DNA from: Nepenthes gracilis
Taxonomy: Eukaryota; Streptophyta; Magnoliopsida; Caryophyllales; Nepenthaceae
Length of the DNA: 64,000 bases
NCBI GenBank assembly: GCA_033239525.1
Contig: BSYO01000014.1
Span: 5,126,536-5,190,535 of the forward strand
Reading direction: 5' to 3'
The notes beneath the pieces are model-generated. The model saw only the letters and a program-made list of their open reading frames with translations, made no database searches and was not told the origin of the DNA. Positions 21,522 to 34,419 of this stretch are shown one piece after another. Within the stretch, counting starts at the first letter, position 1. Each line of letters opens with the position of its first letter. The position numbers were made by a program, and so were the translations under genes.

Positions 21522-24495
21522 TTTTTTTTGGCAAGTAAGTGTGTATTTTGGATTAATCGGGAGAAAAAATTTGCGAACACTATATTATAATTTCAAGTAT
21601 TTTGACTTAGAGTTAAAACATACAACGTTAGGGCATACCCCAGCAACAGGTACATTAGAGAATAACTCAAAAAAAACCTCTAAGAGGAAAATATTAACAG
21701 CATACAAAAAGTGAGCCTTGTCATAACACAAAACCATCAACCACCAATTAAAGTGCACTCCTAGTTTTCCATCAACTAGCAGCAAAGGGCAGCTGCATTC
21801 CACCCACGATCCAACGCCTGCAGAAGACACCAGCAGCAGCAGCAGAAGTGACGCCCAGCAAGAAAGGACCGAGGTCCAAACCCGCCAAGTACCCAATCAC
21901 AGTATCTATCAGCAAGCAAATCGGCGCCAGCCTTGAACAGCAGCAGCAAGATGGAATAGCAGATCCAGCTGTGTCCAAACACAACAGCAGCAGGGCCAAC
22001 TTACAGCAGCATATGGCACCAACAACCTGCATCAAGGAGCCGTAATTTAAAGCCGCCAGCAGCAGGCCATCGTCCAAACACAGCACAGTCAGAATGCATT
22101 TACTGCATCAGCATTGAACTGCAGGCAATAGGATGCATCAGCAGCTTTTACACTTCCAGCGTTAGGAGCACCGGAACCACACGGCATCAGAATGAAGCAA
22201 ATCGTCAACTGCTACCTCGACACTGCCCAAAATGAAGCCGTGAACCTGTACAGCCCCACCGGACAGCATGTCATCATGAGAGAGCAGGCATATCAGCTTC
22301 ATCATTTGCTTCAAGGCATACAGAAGCAGCCACATCCACCCCGAAGCATAATCAGCATTCCAGCCATGTTCAATGCCAACAACACAGTGCATCAAAGTGC
22401 AAAAATTCAGCATCATCAACGCGGCTCCTGCATCCCAGTTCACAACCAAGCAGCATCTCGGAAAATTGGACAGCAGCACCTGGCCTACAAACAGGCAAGA
22501 ATAGATAGCAGTAGCCAGGAGCATCAGTCCTGCATACCATCCAACACCCCATCAGCAGAATCAGGCAAACCCAGCACAGCATCATCCCCAGCCAACAGCA
22601 CTAAATATCCGAACCAATTCTTCTGCTGCATCAACCTCAGTCATACATTCATGATCAGCTCAACATCCGGCAAAAGAACGGCAGCAATGGAGATCCGAAC
22701 AACAGCATCCACCATGCTCAAAACCAGTATTCCTTGGAAAGATTGTCAGGGTAGCAGCAGATGGTTGGCACAATTTACCAGTCCCGGCTTGGCAATCCAA
22801 CGCCGGCAGAATACACCAGCAGCAGCAGCAAAAATAGAGCCCAGCAAGAGTAGGGCCGGAATCCAGACCCACCAACAAACCAAAAGCAGCAAGATGGAAT
22901 CAGATCCAGCTGTGTGCAGACACATCTGCAACTGGGCCAACTTACACCAGCATATTGCACCAGCATCCAAAGGTGGCGCCTGCATCAGCATTGAGCTGCA
23001 GGGGACTGGATGCATCAGCAGCTTTAGGCGTCCAGCATTAGGAGCACCGGGACAAACCAGCAGAACTAACATCAAATTCGATGTGGTGTAAAGACACAAT
23101 CCAATTTCACAGCACAATGCCGCAGCAGCAACCGAACCAAGGTGAATCTGCATGCAGCAACCGCACACCAGAACAGTATCATCAACAACCAACTGCAGCG
23201 CATCTCCACAGGCCAAATCAGAGTTGATAGCCTGTATCAGCAATGCCATCTCTAACCAGCTACCAGCATCAAGCTTCGGACAGCATGCCATCATAAGAGA
23301 GCAAGCAGGACAGCAACTTCATATACTCCCAGAAGCATTTGCATCCACCCAAAAGCACATTCAACCTATCAGCCGTGTTCAAGGCCCTCAGGAATCCATA
23401 CCTTCCAAGACTCACCAAACAGAACCGCGATCCAGCATTCCAGCAAATAGAAATTCCAGCATTCCAAGACTCACAATTACACATCCTCGGAAAAAATTGT
23501 GCTTCACATTTCAAAAACACAGAGAACATGCAGATCAGCAAACAACAGTGCACAATTAGCGAAGCCTTAGTATCAGTATCGTGGTTAAAATCTGCATAAT
23601 ACACAGTCCAACTGCATCTCAGAACGGTGGCCTACTACAATAAGCCAACACACAGGCAGTACAACCCCCAGCCAACAGCAATAATTATCCGATCCAAGTC
23701 ATCTGCTGCATCAGTCCTGAGTCAATCATTCAAGAGCAGCCCTTGCACAGACCCATCAAACTCAGGCAGAGACAACATTGGCTCAGATATTTCCGGTAGC
23801 ACATCAACTTGAACACCGAGCAACTAACCCGAAGGCTCCAGAGCAGTCATCAACACCCATTTTTCCAACATCATATTCAAGAAAGAAAGTCATGGTTCAG
23901 TATACTCTGCAAATTACTTCAAGAAATCCTAATCAGCAGGAGAAAGCATATAAACAGCAGCAACTAACCCCGCATCACTTCACCAATGTCAGCTTGCCCC
24001 AGCAGCATCCACATAAACCCCAATCAGCATCAGTAATAATCAACCGATCTCAGCCCCATTACTCAGAGATCTGATCACAATCAGATTCAGCCGCCAGCAC
24101 TCCAGGCTTCAGCCCCCATACAGCATCTGAATCAATCAGCCAAGCGCATCCACATAAAATCTGATCTCAAACAGATTCAGCACCCAGTACTCCAGGCTTT
24201 AACAGATCACACACGCACACAACATCTTTTTTTTTTTTTTTTTTTGGGAGGGGGAGGGGAGGCAGAAAGAGGGAGGGGACAATACAACAATCAGGAAATA
24301 GCACCGACCAAGAGCTAACGCACAATACAAAATAATATGAATGAGCCAACAAACCACAACCGGGAACCAAGCTCCAATAGAGCCATCCAACCCAATCGTC
24401 AGATATCTTCGCCTCCGCACGAGCTAAAGGCCCAAACCACCCAAGGACAACAGGTTGCCAAGAGGCAGCTTCAACAGCCACTCAATTCAAAGACC
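21522..24495 (-). other. LINE-D 3' module with hairpin tail and internal poly(A)
   Basis: This is CAG-rich on the plus strand and CTG-rich in element sense. It contains the tail (stem-loop about 21588-21622, ACTTGCC plus poly(A)), a tandem duplication (about 21790-23790) and an internal 18-22 nt A-tract at 24224-24245 in element sense, about 270 bp after the ORF2-end A/G tract. It has no credible gene. At almost 3 kb it is about 1 kb longer than in LINE-A and K, which the duplication accounts for. Confidence 0.7.
21790..23790 (-). repeat. Imperfect tandem duplication, unit about 0.9-1.05 kb
   Basis: Landmarks recur in the same order: CCAACGCC(T/G)GCAGAA at 21811 and 22797, GATGCATCAGCAGCTTT then GGAGCACCGG at 22165 and 23041, GGACAGCATGYCATCAT at 22261 and 23278, and CCCAGCCAACAGCA near 22589 and 23661. 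Offsets range from 876 to about 1075 bp, so the two units have diverged by indels as well as substitutions. Confidence 0.75.
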
Positions 24496-24516
24496 CCCCC
24501 TTTTTTTTTCTTTTTA

Positions 24517-27500
24517 GATTTCCCACCGCATCCGAGTTGTCCTGGAGACTCCCCTTTCATGCGCCGTGATGGTCAAAAGTTTGAGTCTCACAACAGTGAC
24601 CACTGAAGAGAAGATTTGGGAGATGTCTTGGGGGAATGATTTTTGGAAAATTCGGTTATTACGCTCCCTCCATAAGAAGTAAATCGTGGCGGCCAGGGAT
24701 AATCTTTTAGAGACAGCCATAAGGCTTTTCCCTTTCCAAATAGAAGCAGCCCAAGATATGTTCTGATTCCAATCGGGATGGGGCCAATGAATACCGGAGT
24801 GTCTTCGGACAATATCCCGTACTGCTCTTAAGAAATGGCAAGAAAAGAAAAGATGACCAAGGTCTTCATTTTCAGCATTACAGAGAGTGCATTGAGGAGA
24901 CAGATTTGGGATATAGTGGAGGCGGTCAAGAGTATTCAGTCTATTCTTAACGGCGAGTCAGAAAGTAAAGGCGTGGGAAGGGATATGGGAAGGACCCCAT
25001 ACCAACTGAGTCCAGTAGACCTTAGGTTTGGGAGGATGGATGAGACGGTATGCAGATTTAGTCGTGAAAATGCCCTTGACATTCCCAATCCACCTCAAAG
25101 AGTCTTTTTGATTGCTGTGAGGAGGATTTTTCGACATGTTCATTGCAAGGTGGGAAACTTCAGTGTCAAAAGGGTTAGGCCAAGACCAAATGTTATTCCT
25201 GATTATTGCATCAACCTTAGTGTCCCAATTCAAACCCGAAACAAGGCGGGTACGATCAGTACTCACCTCACTCAGGGGGCCAAGAGGGTGCCAGTTATCA
25301 TGCCAGAGGAAGGTATCAGAACCATCCCCTATGTCCTTGACAGAGTAGGCACGCATGAAGGGCCTCAGTTTCATAATCTTGCGCCAGCTCCAAGGGGCAG
25401 ATGTCGGGATTTTCAAGGTCCAGATGCACTGATCTTTGATTCTGTTCTTATAAATCCATGCAGACCAGGCCGAATTCGAATCTTTTGTTAAGAGGTGCCA
25501 AAGAAGCTTACAATTGAGAGCCTTGTTTTGATCCAGTTGATGGGTCTTTATGCAGGTGCTGGTTATGGGTTGTAGCCGGAACTGCTGGCCCTGCCCATCA
25601 TTGGTGGAGGGGTGAGGGACGAATTGCTATATCTTAAAGAGCTGGTCTGTTTGCTCTTTACAGATGTAAAGGGTTTGTGACGGCATTGGTTTTTGGAAAT
25701 GAGAAGCGTTGCGGATGCCAACTAATGTTGTTTCTTGATGCAACCGGGTGTTCACTGGCCCCGGCTTTTTCCATTGGTTGGCTGTCCGTTTGTGTGATAA
25801 TCCATGATACTCTTCTGTCCCGCGTGTGGTTATGAATTGCTGGGTTTGTATGGCTGTGCAGGTGTTAAACCATGTAGCTGATGGTGCTGCTGGAACCTTT
25901 TGCTGATACTGGAAGAGGGTTGGGCTGCTGCCTTATCTAGAATGGGGTTGAAGCTGGGCTGTTATCATAGTCCTGCTTTGGTAGCTAGTCTTTGGGATAT
26001 CTGGGGAGGATGATGGCGTTGGGGTTTAGGTGATTGACGAAGTTTATTTGCTGATGCTGACCTGTTGAAGGTTTGCTGTTGGCTTTGTATTAAAGGGCCA
26101 TGCAGTTGCCCTTGATTGCTGGCTGTCTGTTGTTAATTCTGATATTTACAGTGGCCCCGCTGTTTCTGCATCTGAACATTGAATCTCAGATTTTCTGGTT
26201 ACTGTAGGTCTTGCCGCTGACTATTGTTCTTGCATTCTGCTGATTGAAGTTGGTGATTGATTATGACCTTTTGTCTTGGCTGAGCTACGGCTTAGTGCTT
26301 TCACTACTATGGAGTTTTGTTGAAGAGGGTTATGATGAATCTGATTCGGTGACTGTGATGAGCCTCATGTGCCGTTTTAGCCATCTGATGGCCGGATTGT
26401 CTTCTCTGCGTTCAACAGACTTTTGGCCAATTCCTTGCGGGGTTGAAGCTGGCTCTCTTTTGCCTAGATGGATGCCTTGTTTTGGTGTTGTAGGGGATGA
26501 TATGCTTTGCTCCTATGTGGTGGGTGCAGATGTCGGACTGGCTGCCTCCCCATGGTTGCTGAGTTTGTGAAAATCGTTGTGGCACTATCTGCTCACTGGT
26601 GCTGGCTTTCATGCTTCTCAGTTCTTCATTTGGTGACTGGATTGGGCAGTGCGGGTCAATCCATTATGCGTGAGCTGGGGAGTTTTGTATGGATCTTTCT
26701 TGGTGTGGTCTGCTGATCTTTTGCCGGGGAATGTCAATGCCGTCTCCGCCCTGCGGTGTGCTGGCTTGTGAGCTGCCAATTCCCTCTGATGCATGTTGGA
26801 GTTGGTATTTCGTTGCCGATTCCTTTTGGTGTTACTGTGGATGCATGAAGATTTTATATTTTGTTTGATGAACCACAGTTAGTTAGGACCCTTATTTTGT
26901 AATTTATGCTGATCGTTTGTCCTCCTAGAGGATTTTCTTTTGTACTCTGATTACGATTTCCTGTTGTATTAGATGCTCGGGGTATGCCCCAGCGGGTTAT
27001 GTTTTTACTCTAAGTCAAAATACTTGGAGTAAAAACATAGTTTTTGTAATATTTTTCTTCCATTAATCCAAAATACTTACTTGCCAAAAAAAAAACTTGT
27101 TTTGATCCAGCAAGTTCTTTATACCCAGCCCACCTTCCGACTTGGGGAAGCATATATCATGCCATGCTACTTTAGCACAGACTCTTCCTTCGGAAGCACC
27201 ATTCTGAAGGAAACGTTGAAGAATGCACTCAATTGCTTTCAGGATGGTTTTGGGTAAAATAAAAATAGAGGCCCAATAAAGTTGAATAGACGAGAGTATG
27301 GAGGCAACGAGTTACAATCGCCCACCGAAGGAAAGCCATCTACATTTCCAGGATTTAGTCCTCTTAGTGATTCTGTCAATGAGAGATTTACAATTAGAAA
27401 CCGAGAGCCTAGAGGTGATCAGAGGGACCCCCAGGTATCTTATTGGAAGTTTGCCCATTCTAAATCCCATGATAGCAGCTATTTCCTGATGAAGGAAAGC

Positions 27501-29711
27501 GTCCTTAGAACAGATGAAGATTTCACTTTTCTTCGGATTAGCAGTTAGGCCAGAGATGGCATGAAATTTGTCAAGGCATTCTTTGAGGATCTGGGTGGAC
27601 TGGGTATCGGCCTGGGAGAAGAGGAGGAGGTCATCAGCAAAGGCAAGCATTACAGTCTGTGTTTTGGCGCATTTTCAGTGAAATTTAAACTGATCATCCC
27701 GCCTTGCCTTGACCTCAATAATGCCATTGAGAACCTCCATAACAAGAACAAATAAATATGGAGAAAGCGGATCCCCTTGGCGAAGACCTTTACCACCTTT
27801 GAAGAATCCAACCACTTCCCTATTTATGTTGAGTGAATACATCGGAGTGGTGATGCACTGGCCGATCCAATTGACCATTTGTGGGGGAAACTTCATGAGG
27901 GTCAGAATATTGATAATTAAATCCCAATAGACCGAGTCATAAGCTTTCATAAGGTCAACCTTCATAGTACATCTAGGAGGATCTGATCCAAGATGGTACT
28001 TATGCAGGAGCTCCTGGGCTAGAAGGATATTATCACTAATATGCCGCCCTGCCACAAAGGCCGTTTGGCATCTGTCGACCAGGAAGGGAAGAGTGGTCTT
28101 GATTCTGTTCGCAAGAATTTTGGATATGACTTTGTAAATAACATTGCAACAGGAGATTGGGCGAAAATCTGATACCGATCGCGGAGACTGAACCTTAGGG
28201 ATAAGGCTAGTCAAAGTGGTGTTCAGCTGTTTAAGAAGCTTTCCATGATTGAAGAAATCATGGATTGCTTCAGAAACAGTATGACCAGTAATCTCCCAGG
28301 AGTCCTTAAAGAATTTCGATGTAAAACCGTCAAGACCAGGAGCTCTGTCATCACCTATGCAGAAAATCGATGAGCGAATTTCCTCATCACTAACCGGCCT
28401 GACAAGAGGGCTAGTTTGGGACTCCAAGACAGTGTTAAGAATATAAGGATGGAGCCGATTTGTCTCCGTCGTCCCATGGGATCGACCAGATCCCAGAGCA
28501 TTTTTGAAATGGCTTTCAATTAGGTGATTAAGCTCCTCCAGTCCTTTAGTAGGGTTACCAGACTCATCAAGGAGGGAGATAATCCTATTCCGGTTAATGT
28601 TCCCATTAACAGTTTTGAAAAAGAATTTGGTGCATTGGTCTCCCTCTTTGATCCATTTGATCTTAGCTTTTTGGCGGAGAAAGTTAGCCTCCTTAGCCAT
28701 AGCTGAATAATATGCAGCCTTGCAATGTCGTTCTATGTCACAATTCCCAGTGTGGGGGATGGTCATAGATTGGACATCTTCCAGGCATTTACGAGTACGT
28801 AACACCTCTTCATGAACATCTCCATTCTGACTGTTAAGATTTTTGAGCGCGTTCTTCACCTTTTTGAAAGATGACACCAACTTGAACATCGGGGTGCCCG
28901 CGCTTACCGAATCCCACGCTTCCTTGACCAAAGGAAGGAAATTTGGGGACTTGGTGAGAAAATTATTAAATCTAAACGGCCCCCGTTTACGGGTATTCCA
29001 ACTAGCAGGAAGAAGAATGCATGGGGAGTGATCAGATAACCTGGCTAGTGGAAAAACTGCTTTCGATCTTCTAAAGAGATCGAACCAAGGACCATTCGCT
29101 ACGACTCTATCTAATTTCCTGAAGATACGAGTAGTGGAATCGCGACCATCATTCCAGGTGAAAAACTGACCTTCATGACTGACATCTTCATGGTCACAGT
29201 CCCTAAAACATTCATTAATGTCAGTGGAACTTTTATAGTGCCAGGATCCTCCAAGGGCCTCAGTCGCCGAGCGAATAGCATTAAAGTCGCCCAGGACCAC
29301 CCAAGGAATATCACTCGAGAGGCCCGAATGCCTCTTAAGGCTTAGCCAGTGGAGCTTTCTTGAAACCTCTAAGTTTGCACCGTACACAAAGGACAGGAGG
29401 CAATGAACGTTATCTTCAAGGAAAGACACGTTGGTATGGATAACCTTGTCGTCCTTGGAGATAATTTTAACATCCACCTTCTTAGGGTCCCATCCAACCC
29501 AGATTCTCCCAACAGATGAGGTGGAGTAGTTCATGGACCACGTCCAATGAGGATTAATCCTATCAGAGATAGAGGCCGCTTTATTCTCTGCAACTTTGGT
29601 TTCAATCAAGCCGATAATGGAACAAGCGTGAGTCGAAATGAGATTGCGGACTTCGTAGGCTTTCACAACCCCATTGAGTCCTCTCACATTCCAGCAAGCT
29701 ATGTTAATCAT
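24517..29711 (-). pseudogene. LINE-D ORF2: endonuclease / RT / zf-RVT, four or more nonsense or frame lesions
   Basis: ORF2 starts at 29711 (MINIACWNVRGLNG) and stays open for about 680 codons. It shows the endonuclease (ETKVAE, LGDFNAIRS, FTWNDGRDS, RIFRKLDRVVANG, LSDHSPC), the linker, and RT blocks (FRPISCCNVIYKVISK, KAYDSVYWDL, GKGLRQGDPLSPYLF). At about 27672 a Trp codon reads TGA just before the FADDLLLF block. A Gln reads TAA at about 27311. J splits the gene at 25537. Then comes WSWRKIMKLRPF, another Trp to TGA near 24957, and the zf-RVT region CTLCNAENEDLGHLFFSC. The lesions are few and mostly transitions, so the copy is fairly young but dead. Confidence 0.9.
25537..27095 (+). mobile_element. 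J: 5'-truncated family element in LINE-D ORF2
   Basis: J is bounded by a perfect 15-bp TSD, CTTGTTTTGATCCAG (25522-25536 and 27096-27110). Its 1,559 bp are CTG-rich and non-coding. The tail has GTCCTCCTAGAGGA near 26920, ATGCTCGGGGTATGCCC near 26973, a TTTTTACTCTAAGT/ACTTGGAGTAAAAA stem-loop (about 27001-27036) and TTACTTGCC plus poly(A). Confidence 0.9.
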
Positions 29712-31812
29712 TGGAAACCGGTGTAAGGGGGTTCTTCTTTTTAGGCCCCTGGACTTTTCTCGTCCTCTTAGAGGATTTACGACTCCTGCTCTTAGCCACC
29801 ATTTCAAAGCCAATGGAGTCATATCTGTCCGAAAGAGAGCCCGGACTCAGTGGATCATGATGGCACTCAAGTGATGATTGGCCTGATTCATCCCCATGGC
29901 CATTGTTCATCTCCGGTCGCTGAACAACAAAGTCACAGGCCGAGGCCTCAACATTGTAGCTTTCGGATCCAACGTGTGGCCTTACCGGATCGGGGGTCAG
30001 GGAAAACCTAGATTGGGGCTCAAACCCATCATGAGGTCTCACCACCTCAGGGCCACTAGTTGGGAGGGCATGTTGATTATCTGGGGGGAGGGTGGGTGCA
30101 GGGACACTATGAGAGTGATCCGTAGTGTCCTCTGACCGGTGAATCGGCGGGATGTGACCATCGCAAGCCGTGGGTTCTTCAGGAGAGGCTCCTGGAGAAC
30201 ACAGAAAGGATTATCAGAATGAGCATCCTTCTGATTAGATCGTCCAAGGTGTATGTCATCTTTCTTTCTGGGAGACCCTTTGGAATGGGCTTTGGCATGA
30301 TCCACCTTCTTAGGGACCCATGCTTTTTTAATTGGCGGACCTTTATTCCCAATTTTCAGAGGGACCTCCTTACGTGCCGGCTTATGTTGGTATTCAATCT
30401 TAATCTCCCTAAGATTGTCATCCAAATGGTCTCCAGAGCCATTTGTGTGGATCTTCACCGATGCCGGACGGGGAGCTTCGGCCCCCATTTGGACACAAAC
30501 TCTAGCAAATCCCAACCGCTCTAATTTCTCCGTGACCGGGTCAAGCCGGATTGGTTTCCCAACAGCACTCGCAATCCAGCATAAACCCAGAGAGGTCCAA
30601 TACTCTACCGGGATCCCCGACATGGTGATCCAGACTGGAAATGATTTATGCTCTTCACGGGATAAAACCATTCCCGACTTCCATCTTTTAAGGAAAATGG
30701 TATGGCCAGCGATTGACCACGGGGCGCTATTAAAACAATTCTTGAGCATTGCATTCGAGGAGAATCGGAAAAAAAAGAATCCCGACTCGTTCCCGACAAC
30801 ATGTTGAAGCTCAAACCTCCTCCAAATTTTCCTAGTTATGCTATTAACAGCATTAAAATGTACCGGGTTGCCGTTAAAATATCCCACGAGAGTGGAGCCC
30901 CACATGTCTTCACTCTGTTGGATAACTTCGGGAGGGGGGGAAAAATTAGATTAGCCATATCGGAGGGAGTAGGAGGGAAGAATTTAATCGAGGACTTACC
31001 TCCATCAGCCCGATTGTCAACAATCGACGCCCAAGAGGCGCAAGGCGATGCAGAACCCAAGCGATCTGAAAGACCAGGGCCACTTCCAGATTTAGTCTCT
31101 TGGACATCTTGACACAGAGAGGGCGCAGCAGGCAATCTTAGTGGATCGCAATGTTCAGCATCAAGAGGAATTAACTGGTCAGAAACCAGCATGGAAGAAT
31201 TTTCCTCAGAATCCAAACGGCTTCCATGATCAGATTCAATGGCTGGCATCTCCGAAGGATGAACAGCCATCGTGAGATGAGTTTCGGCCGAGCAACTGGA
31301 GTGCTCACAGCAGCACGGGGACCCACAGCCACCAACCGGCGAAGCCGGGCCTCCATTGGGAGTTTCTTCGACATGGAAGGAACCCTTCACCTGGGTTTGG
31401 GCATAACGGGCACCTTTTCTAACCGAGGCAAGGAAAGCCCCATCTGGAGTGCAGTGGACGGGCGGGGAAGAAGCCGAACGAAGATTGCAACCCTCGACTC
31501 CCAGAATGAGGGGATCAGGCCGGATGGAAGAATGGGAAATAGATTCAGAGCACATCCCACATCCAGACAGAGGGCTACCACTCGGAGAGCAAAGACGACA
31601 GTCGGCTGGAGGCAGGGAGTCGGAGAGGTCGGGAGAAGAGGGAGAGAAGTGGGAATAGGTGGCCGAGGACATGAATTTCAGCGGCCACGGGGTTGCCGGA
31701 CGTGGAATGGTGGGAGAGGAAGGGGCCAAAAAACTTCGAGGGTGAGCAAGAGAGGGAGAAGAAGGACCGATTCAAAGAGACGAGGTGGGTGGGTGGCTTC
31801 TGGAGCCATTGG
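29704..31812 (-). pseudogene. LINE-D ORF1: DUF4283 protein, frameshifted
   Basis: The minus strand carries an N-terminal Ser/Pro-rich part (open about 31729-30836), then DUF4283 from about 30905: MWGSTLVGYFNGNPVHF, FELQHVVGNESGFFFFRF, HKSFPVWITMSGIPVEYW, LCWIASAVGKPIRLD, FARVCVQM. A Lys-rich segment (EIKIEYQHKPARKEVPLK) and a C-terminal part end in a basic stretch (RSRKSSKRTRK). At least two frame changes separate these blocks. There is no CCHC knuckle. The terminal codons AAT GAT TAA overlap the ORF2 start by 8 nt (29704-29711). The start codon is uncertain; ATGGCTCC at 31812 is a candidate. Confidence 0.82.
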
Positions 31813-31892
31813 TGCCGGCGGAGAGGGCTGGTGGCGTGGCTAGGATTCAAAAACGTCAACGAGAGGGAAGGAGATGATGGTATCAACAAAAA

Positions 31893-31966
31893 TTGGCAAA
31901 AACTGTGTTAAGGGTAAGCTTTTTTAAGTGACTGGCCCCACCGGAGTGGCCTGAATCCGGAGCAGT
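31893..31966 (-). mobile_element. SINE remnant
   Basis: On the minus strand, CGGTGGGGCCAGTCACTT, an A-run, then AGCTTACCCTTA(A)CA(C/T)AG match the 3' half of the SINE at 13389-13578. The B box and the poly(A) are not seen. The remainder of the original site lies beyond element S, from 33708. Confidence 0.55.
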
Positions 31967-31982
31967 TAGTGATGGATAAATC

Positions 31983-33707
31983 TTTTTTTTGGTAAGTAAG
32001 TATATTGGATTAACGAAAGAAAAAATTTATAAAATTTATACTTTATCTCCAAGTATTTTAACAGGGAGATAAAGCATAATACGCTAGGGCATCCCCCGAG
32101 CTGCTAAGTACAGCATAAGACATCAAAATGATGATACAAGAGCATAGTCCCCTAGGGGGAAAACACTCAACAAAATCGGCCAAACATTAGGTCTATCCAT
32201 TTTAGAATAACAATTCTACTACGCATGATGAATCGCCGCTCCACCATTTCAGCAAAAAGGCCACACATCAGAAATAGGAAGCCATCACTGGATCGGCAAC
32301 TCCGGCCGAAGCTTCGGCTAAATCAACAGCCAATTTAACTACTCAGAAATTCAGCAGGCAATGTGGCTTTCAAGCGCCAATCCAAGAGTTGGCTTCAATT
32401 AGCAGCAGGGGCACCAATCACCAGCATGTGACATGGAAATTCCTTTCTTCAAAGGAATTCCATTGAAACCAGCTTCAAACTCCTCGGCCACACCAGCGCA
32501 GGAAGGAAATTCAAACCAACTACTGCAAAAAAGGCAAACACAGCAAAGGAACCAGCAGCAATTCAAGCAAACGCTTCCAGTTCAGTATGGAACTCAGCAA
32601 TCCAAAACCCAGCCTGCTGCAGCAACACCACCCTGTCATTGAGGCAACTGCAGCCAAACCAACGTTAGCATCCCCTCAGGAGCGAAAAGTCTGAGCTAAG
32701 GCCTACTGCAGCAGTTCAGCATTATACTCTTCACCAGCAATCTGCACTCAGCATTCTACACAGAGAGCAAAGAAACCATAACCATAGGCACCAGCATTAT
32801 AATCTGCTGAAGCCCATCAGATCCCGGTTCATCAGCATCAATGAATTGCATTCAGCAGCAGTAATTAAATTTCAGAAGAGCCGGCCCCTTCCAGTAGTTA
32901 TAGAACCAGCTTAGCAGGTTAGATCCATTACAGCCCCGACCAGCAGGATGAATTCAGACACATGCAAAGCCATTCTTCACATCACAGAAAGGAGTTGCAC
33001 ATAACAGAGGCACAGAAGCACTCCAGCAACAGCAGCCGCCAAATACAATATTTGGCACATAAAACCAACTGCAGCAGCACCACTACAGAATCCACTGCCA
33101 ATAACGGATAGAAAATGGCAAATAGACAGGCCAAGCCTAATCCACCGCCCCAGAAGGTTCACCAGCATCCAACCAAGGCCACGCCAACTCTTCAGCACCC
33201 CAGCATAGAGTTTCAAATCCAGAGCTGCACGGTCCCCCTTCCCGTCCAACTGGAATGAACCCCACAGACATACGAGCAACAGAGCAAGCATCACAGACAG
33301 TCATCTGCGATAGAACCAGAGAGCAACACAAGAGCCAATTCAAGCTTCAGACAGCCACACCCGAAGCTAAAGAACAGCAGGCTAAAGAATAAGCCATTCA
33401 CACACAGCAGTGCCCAACCAAAGGACGCTCCCCACAATGGCAACAACCGGCAGGAACTCACCGCAACAGAGGGCCATTAGCAGCCAAAACTATACCACTG
33501 TCGGCTCAACAGACCATAGCCAGAAAGCCCCAGTCTGAGCAGTACGGCAACCCCCAACCCAACCAACAGGAGGGAAACACATTGGCTAAGGATCATCAAG
33601 CCAGCGGCCCAAGACAGATTCAGGCACCAGAACCCGTGCATAGAGCGAAACCCACCAGGAGGCCAAAGGAGGCAGCTCGCAAAGTCACTCAGATGCATAC
33701 CCGTGCA
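31983..33707 (-). mobile_element. S: short ORF-less family element
   Basis: S is bounded by a 16-bp TSD with one mismatch, TAGTGATGGATAAATC (31967-31982) and TAGTGACGGATAAATC (33708-33723). It is 1,725 bp, CTG-rich in its own sense, with no conserved ORF. The 5' region (about 33480-33690) aligns with E1, G and L around the GTTGGTTGGGTTGGGG stretch. The tail has CTTTATCTCC/GGGAGATAAAG (32041-32074) and ACTTACTTACC plus poly(A). Confidence 0.88.
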
Positions 33708-33739
33708 TAGTGACGGATAAATCGATTGGTCCTGGCTTT

Positions 33740-34370
33740 TTAGGACTCCGGATTCCGGAGTGTTCTCTTTTCGCCCTGGCTTTTGTGACTTCGGATTCCG
33801 GAGTTGCTCTTGAGGACTCCGGATCCGGAGCGTTTCCTTCTGTGCATTTTTTCTGCCCGTTAAAAAAAAAACAAAATTCCTTTGCTTTTGTGGAATCCGG
33901 TTTCCGGAGCACTTTGGTAAACTCCGGAATTCGGAGTGTTATTTTGTTTGCTTCTTTTGCCGGAGCTTTTGAGAACTCCGGAATCCGGTTTCTTTGGATG
34001 CCCGGATTCCGGAGTGCTTCTTTGTTAGCTTTTTTGCTGGAGTTGCCTTTGTGCCTGTAGCTCCGTTGATTGAATCTGGAGCTGGTTCTCTCTAAGGCCG
34101 GTGTGGCTTGAGTTCAAAAAAAAAAAATTCCATGGCTTTTGTGGAATCCGGTTTCCGGAGTGCTTTGGTGAACTCCGGAATCCGGAGTGTTCTTTTGTTT
34201 GCTTCTTTTGCCGGAGCTTTGAGAACTCCGGAATCCGGTTTCTTTGGAGGCCGGGATTCCGGAGTGCTTCTTTGTTAGCTTTTTTGCTGGAGTTGCCTTT
34301 GTGCCTGTAGCTCCGTTGATTGAATCCGGTAAGCTTTTTTACTTGTTTTGCCGGAATCCGGAGCTGGTTC
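33740..34370 (+). repeat. Array of TCCGGA palindromes with a 251-bp tandem duplication
   Basis: At least 13 short palindromes built on TCCGG(A/T)(A/T)TCCGGA or ACTCCGG...CCGGAGT recur every 30-70 bp (for example near 33747, 33817, 33922, 33975, 34173 and 34225). The segment starting near 33861 (A-tract, then TGGAATCCGGTTTCCGGAG at 33891) repeats at 34112 (same motif at 34142), an offset of 251 bp. Both units end in GCTGGTTCTCTCTA and GGCTTGAGTTC plus A. No ORF of interest is present. It lies just upstream of E2 and could be tandem 5' leader monomers. Confidence 0.7.
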
Positions 34371-34403
34371 TCTCTATGGCCGGTGTGGCTTGAGTTCAAA
34401 AAA

Positions 34404-34419
34404 CTTACCAAAAAAAAAA
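34404..34419 (+). mobile_element. Tail-only insertion 3
   Basis: CTTACC plus 10 A lies between two perfect copies of the 17-bp GGCTTGAGTTCAAAAAA (34387-34403 and 34420-34436). The first upstream repeat unit (about 34105) carries the uninterrupted GGCTTGAGTTC sequence. Confidence 0.82.

Larger units (their letters stand above)
21522..31870 (-). mobile_element. LINE-D: near-complete LINE (ORF1, ORF2, long 3' module)
   Basis: Read on the minus strand, LINE-D has a leader near 31870, ORF1 to 29704, ORF2 from 29711 to about 24540, an A/G-rich tract at 24496-24517, and a 3-kb CTG-rich 3' module ending in the hairpin tail at 21522. J (25537-27095) interrupts ORF2. It spans about 8.8 kb without J. 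The tail abuts LINE-C, but no copy of the target AGCGTTTTATTTC is found at the right end, so the exact 5' boundary is uncertain. It is the only window copy showing most of both ORFs. Confidence 0.8.

Noticed and set aside
24222..24245. Poly(T) at 24224 as the tail of a separate antisense element
   Set aside because: No hairpin, no ACTTACC and no TSD; LINE-A and K have A-tracts at the same relative position, so it is treated as part of LINE-D.
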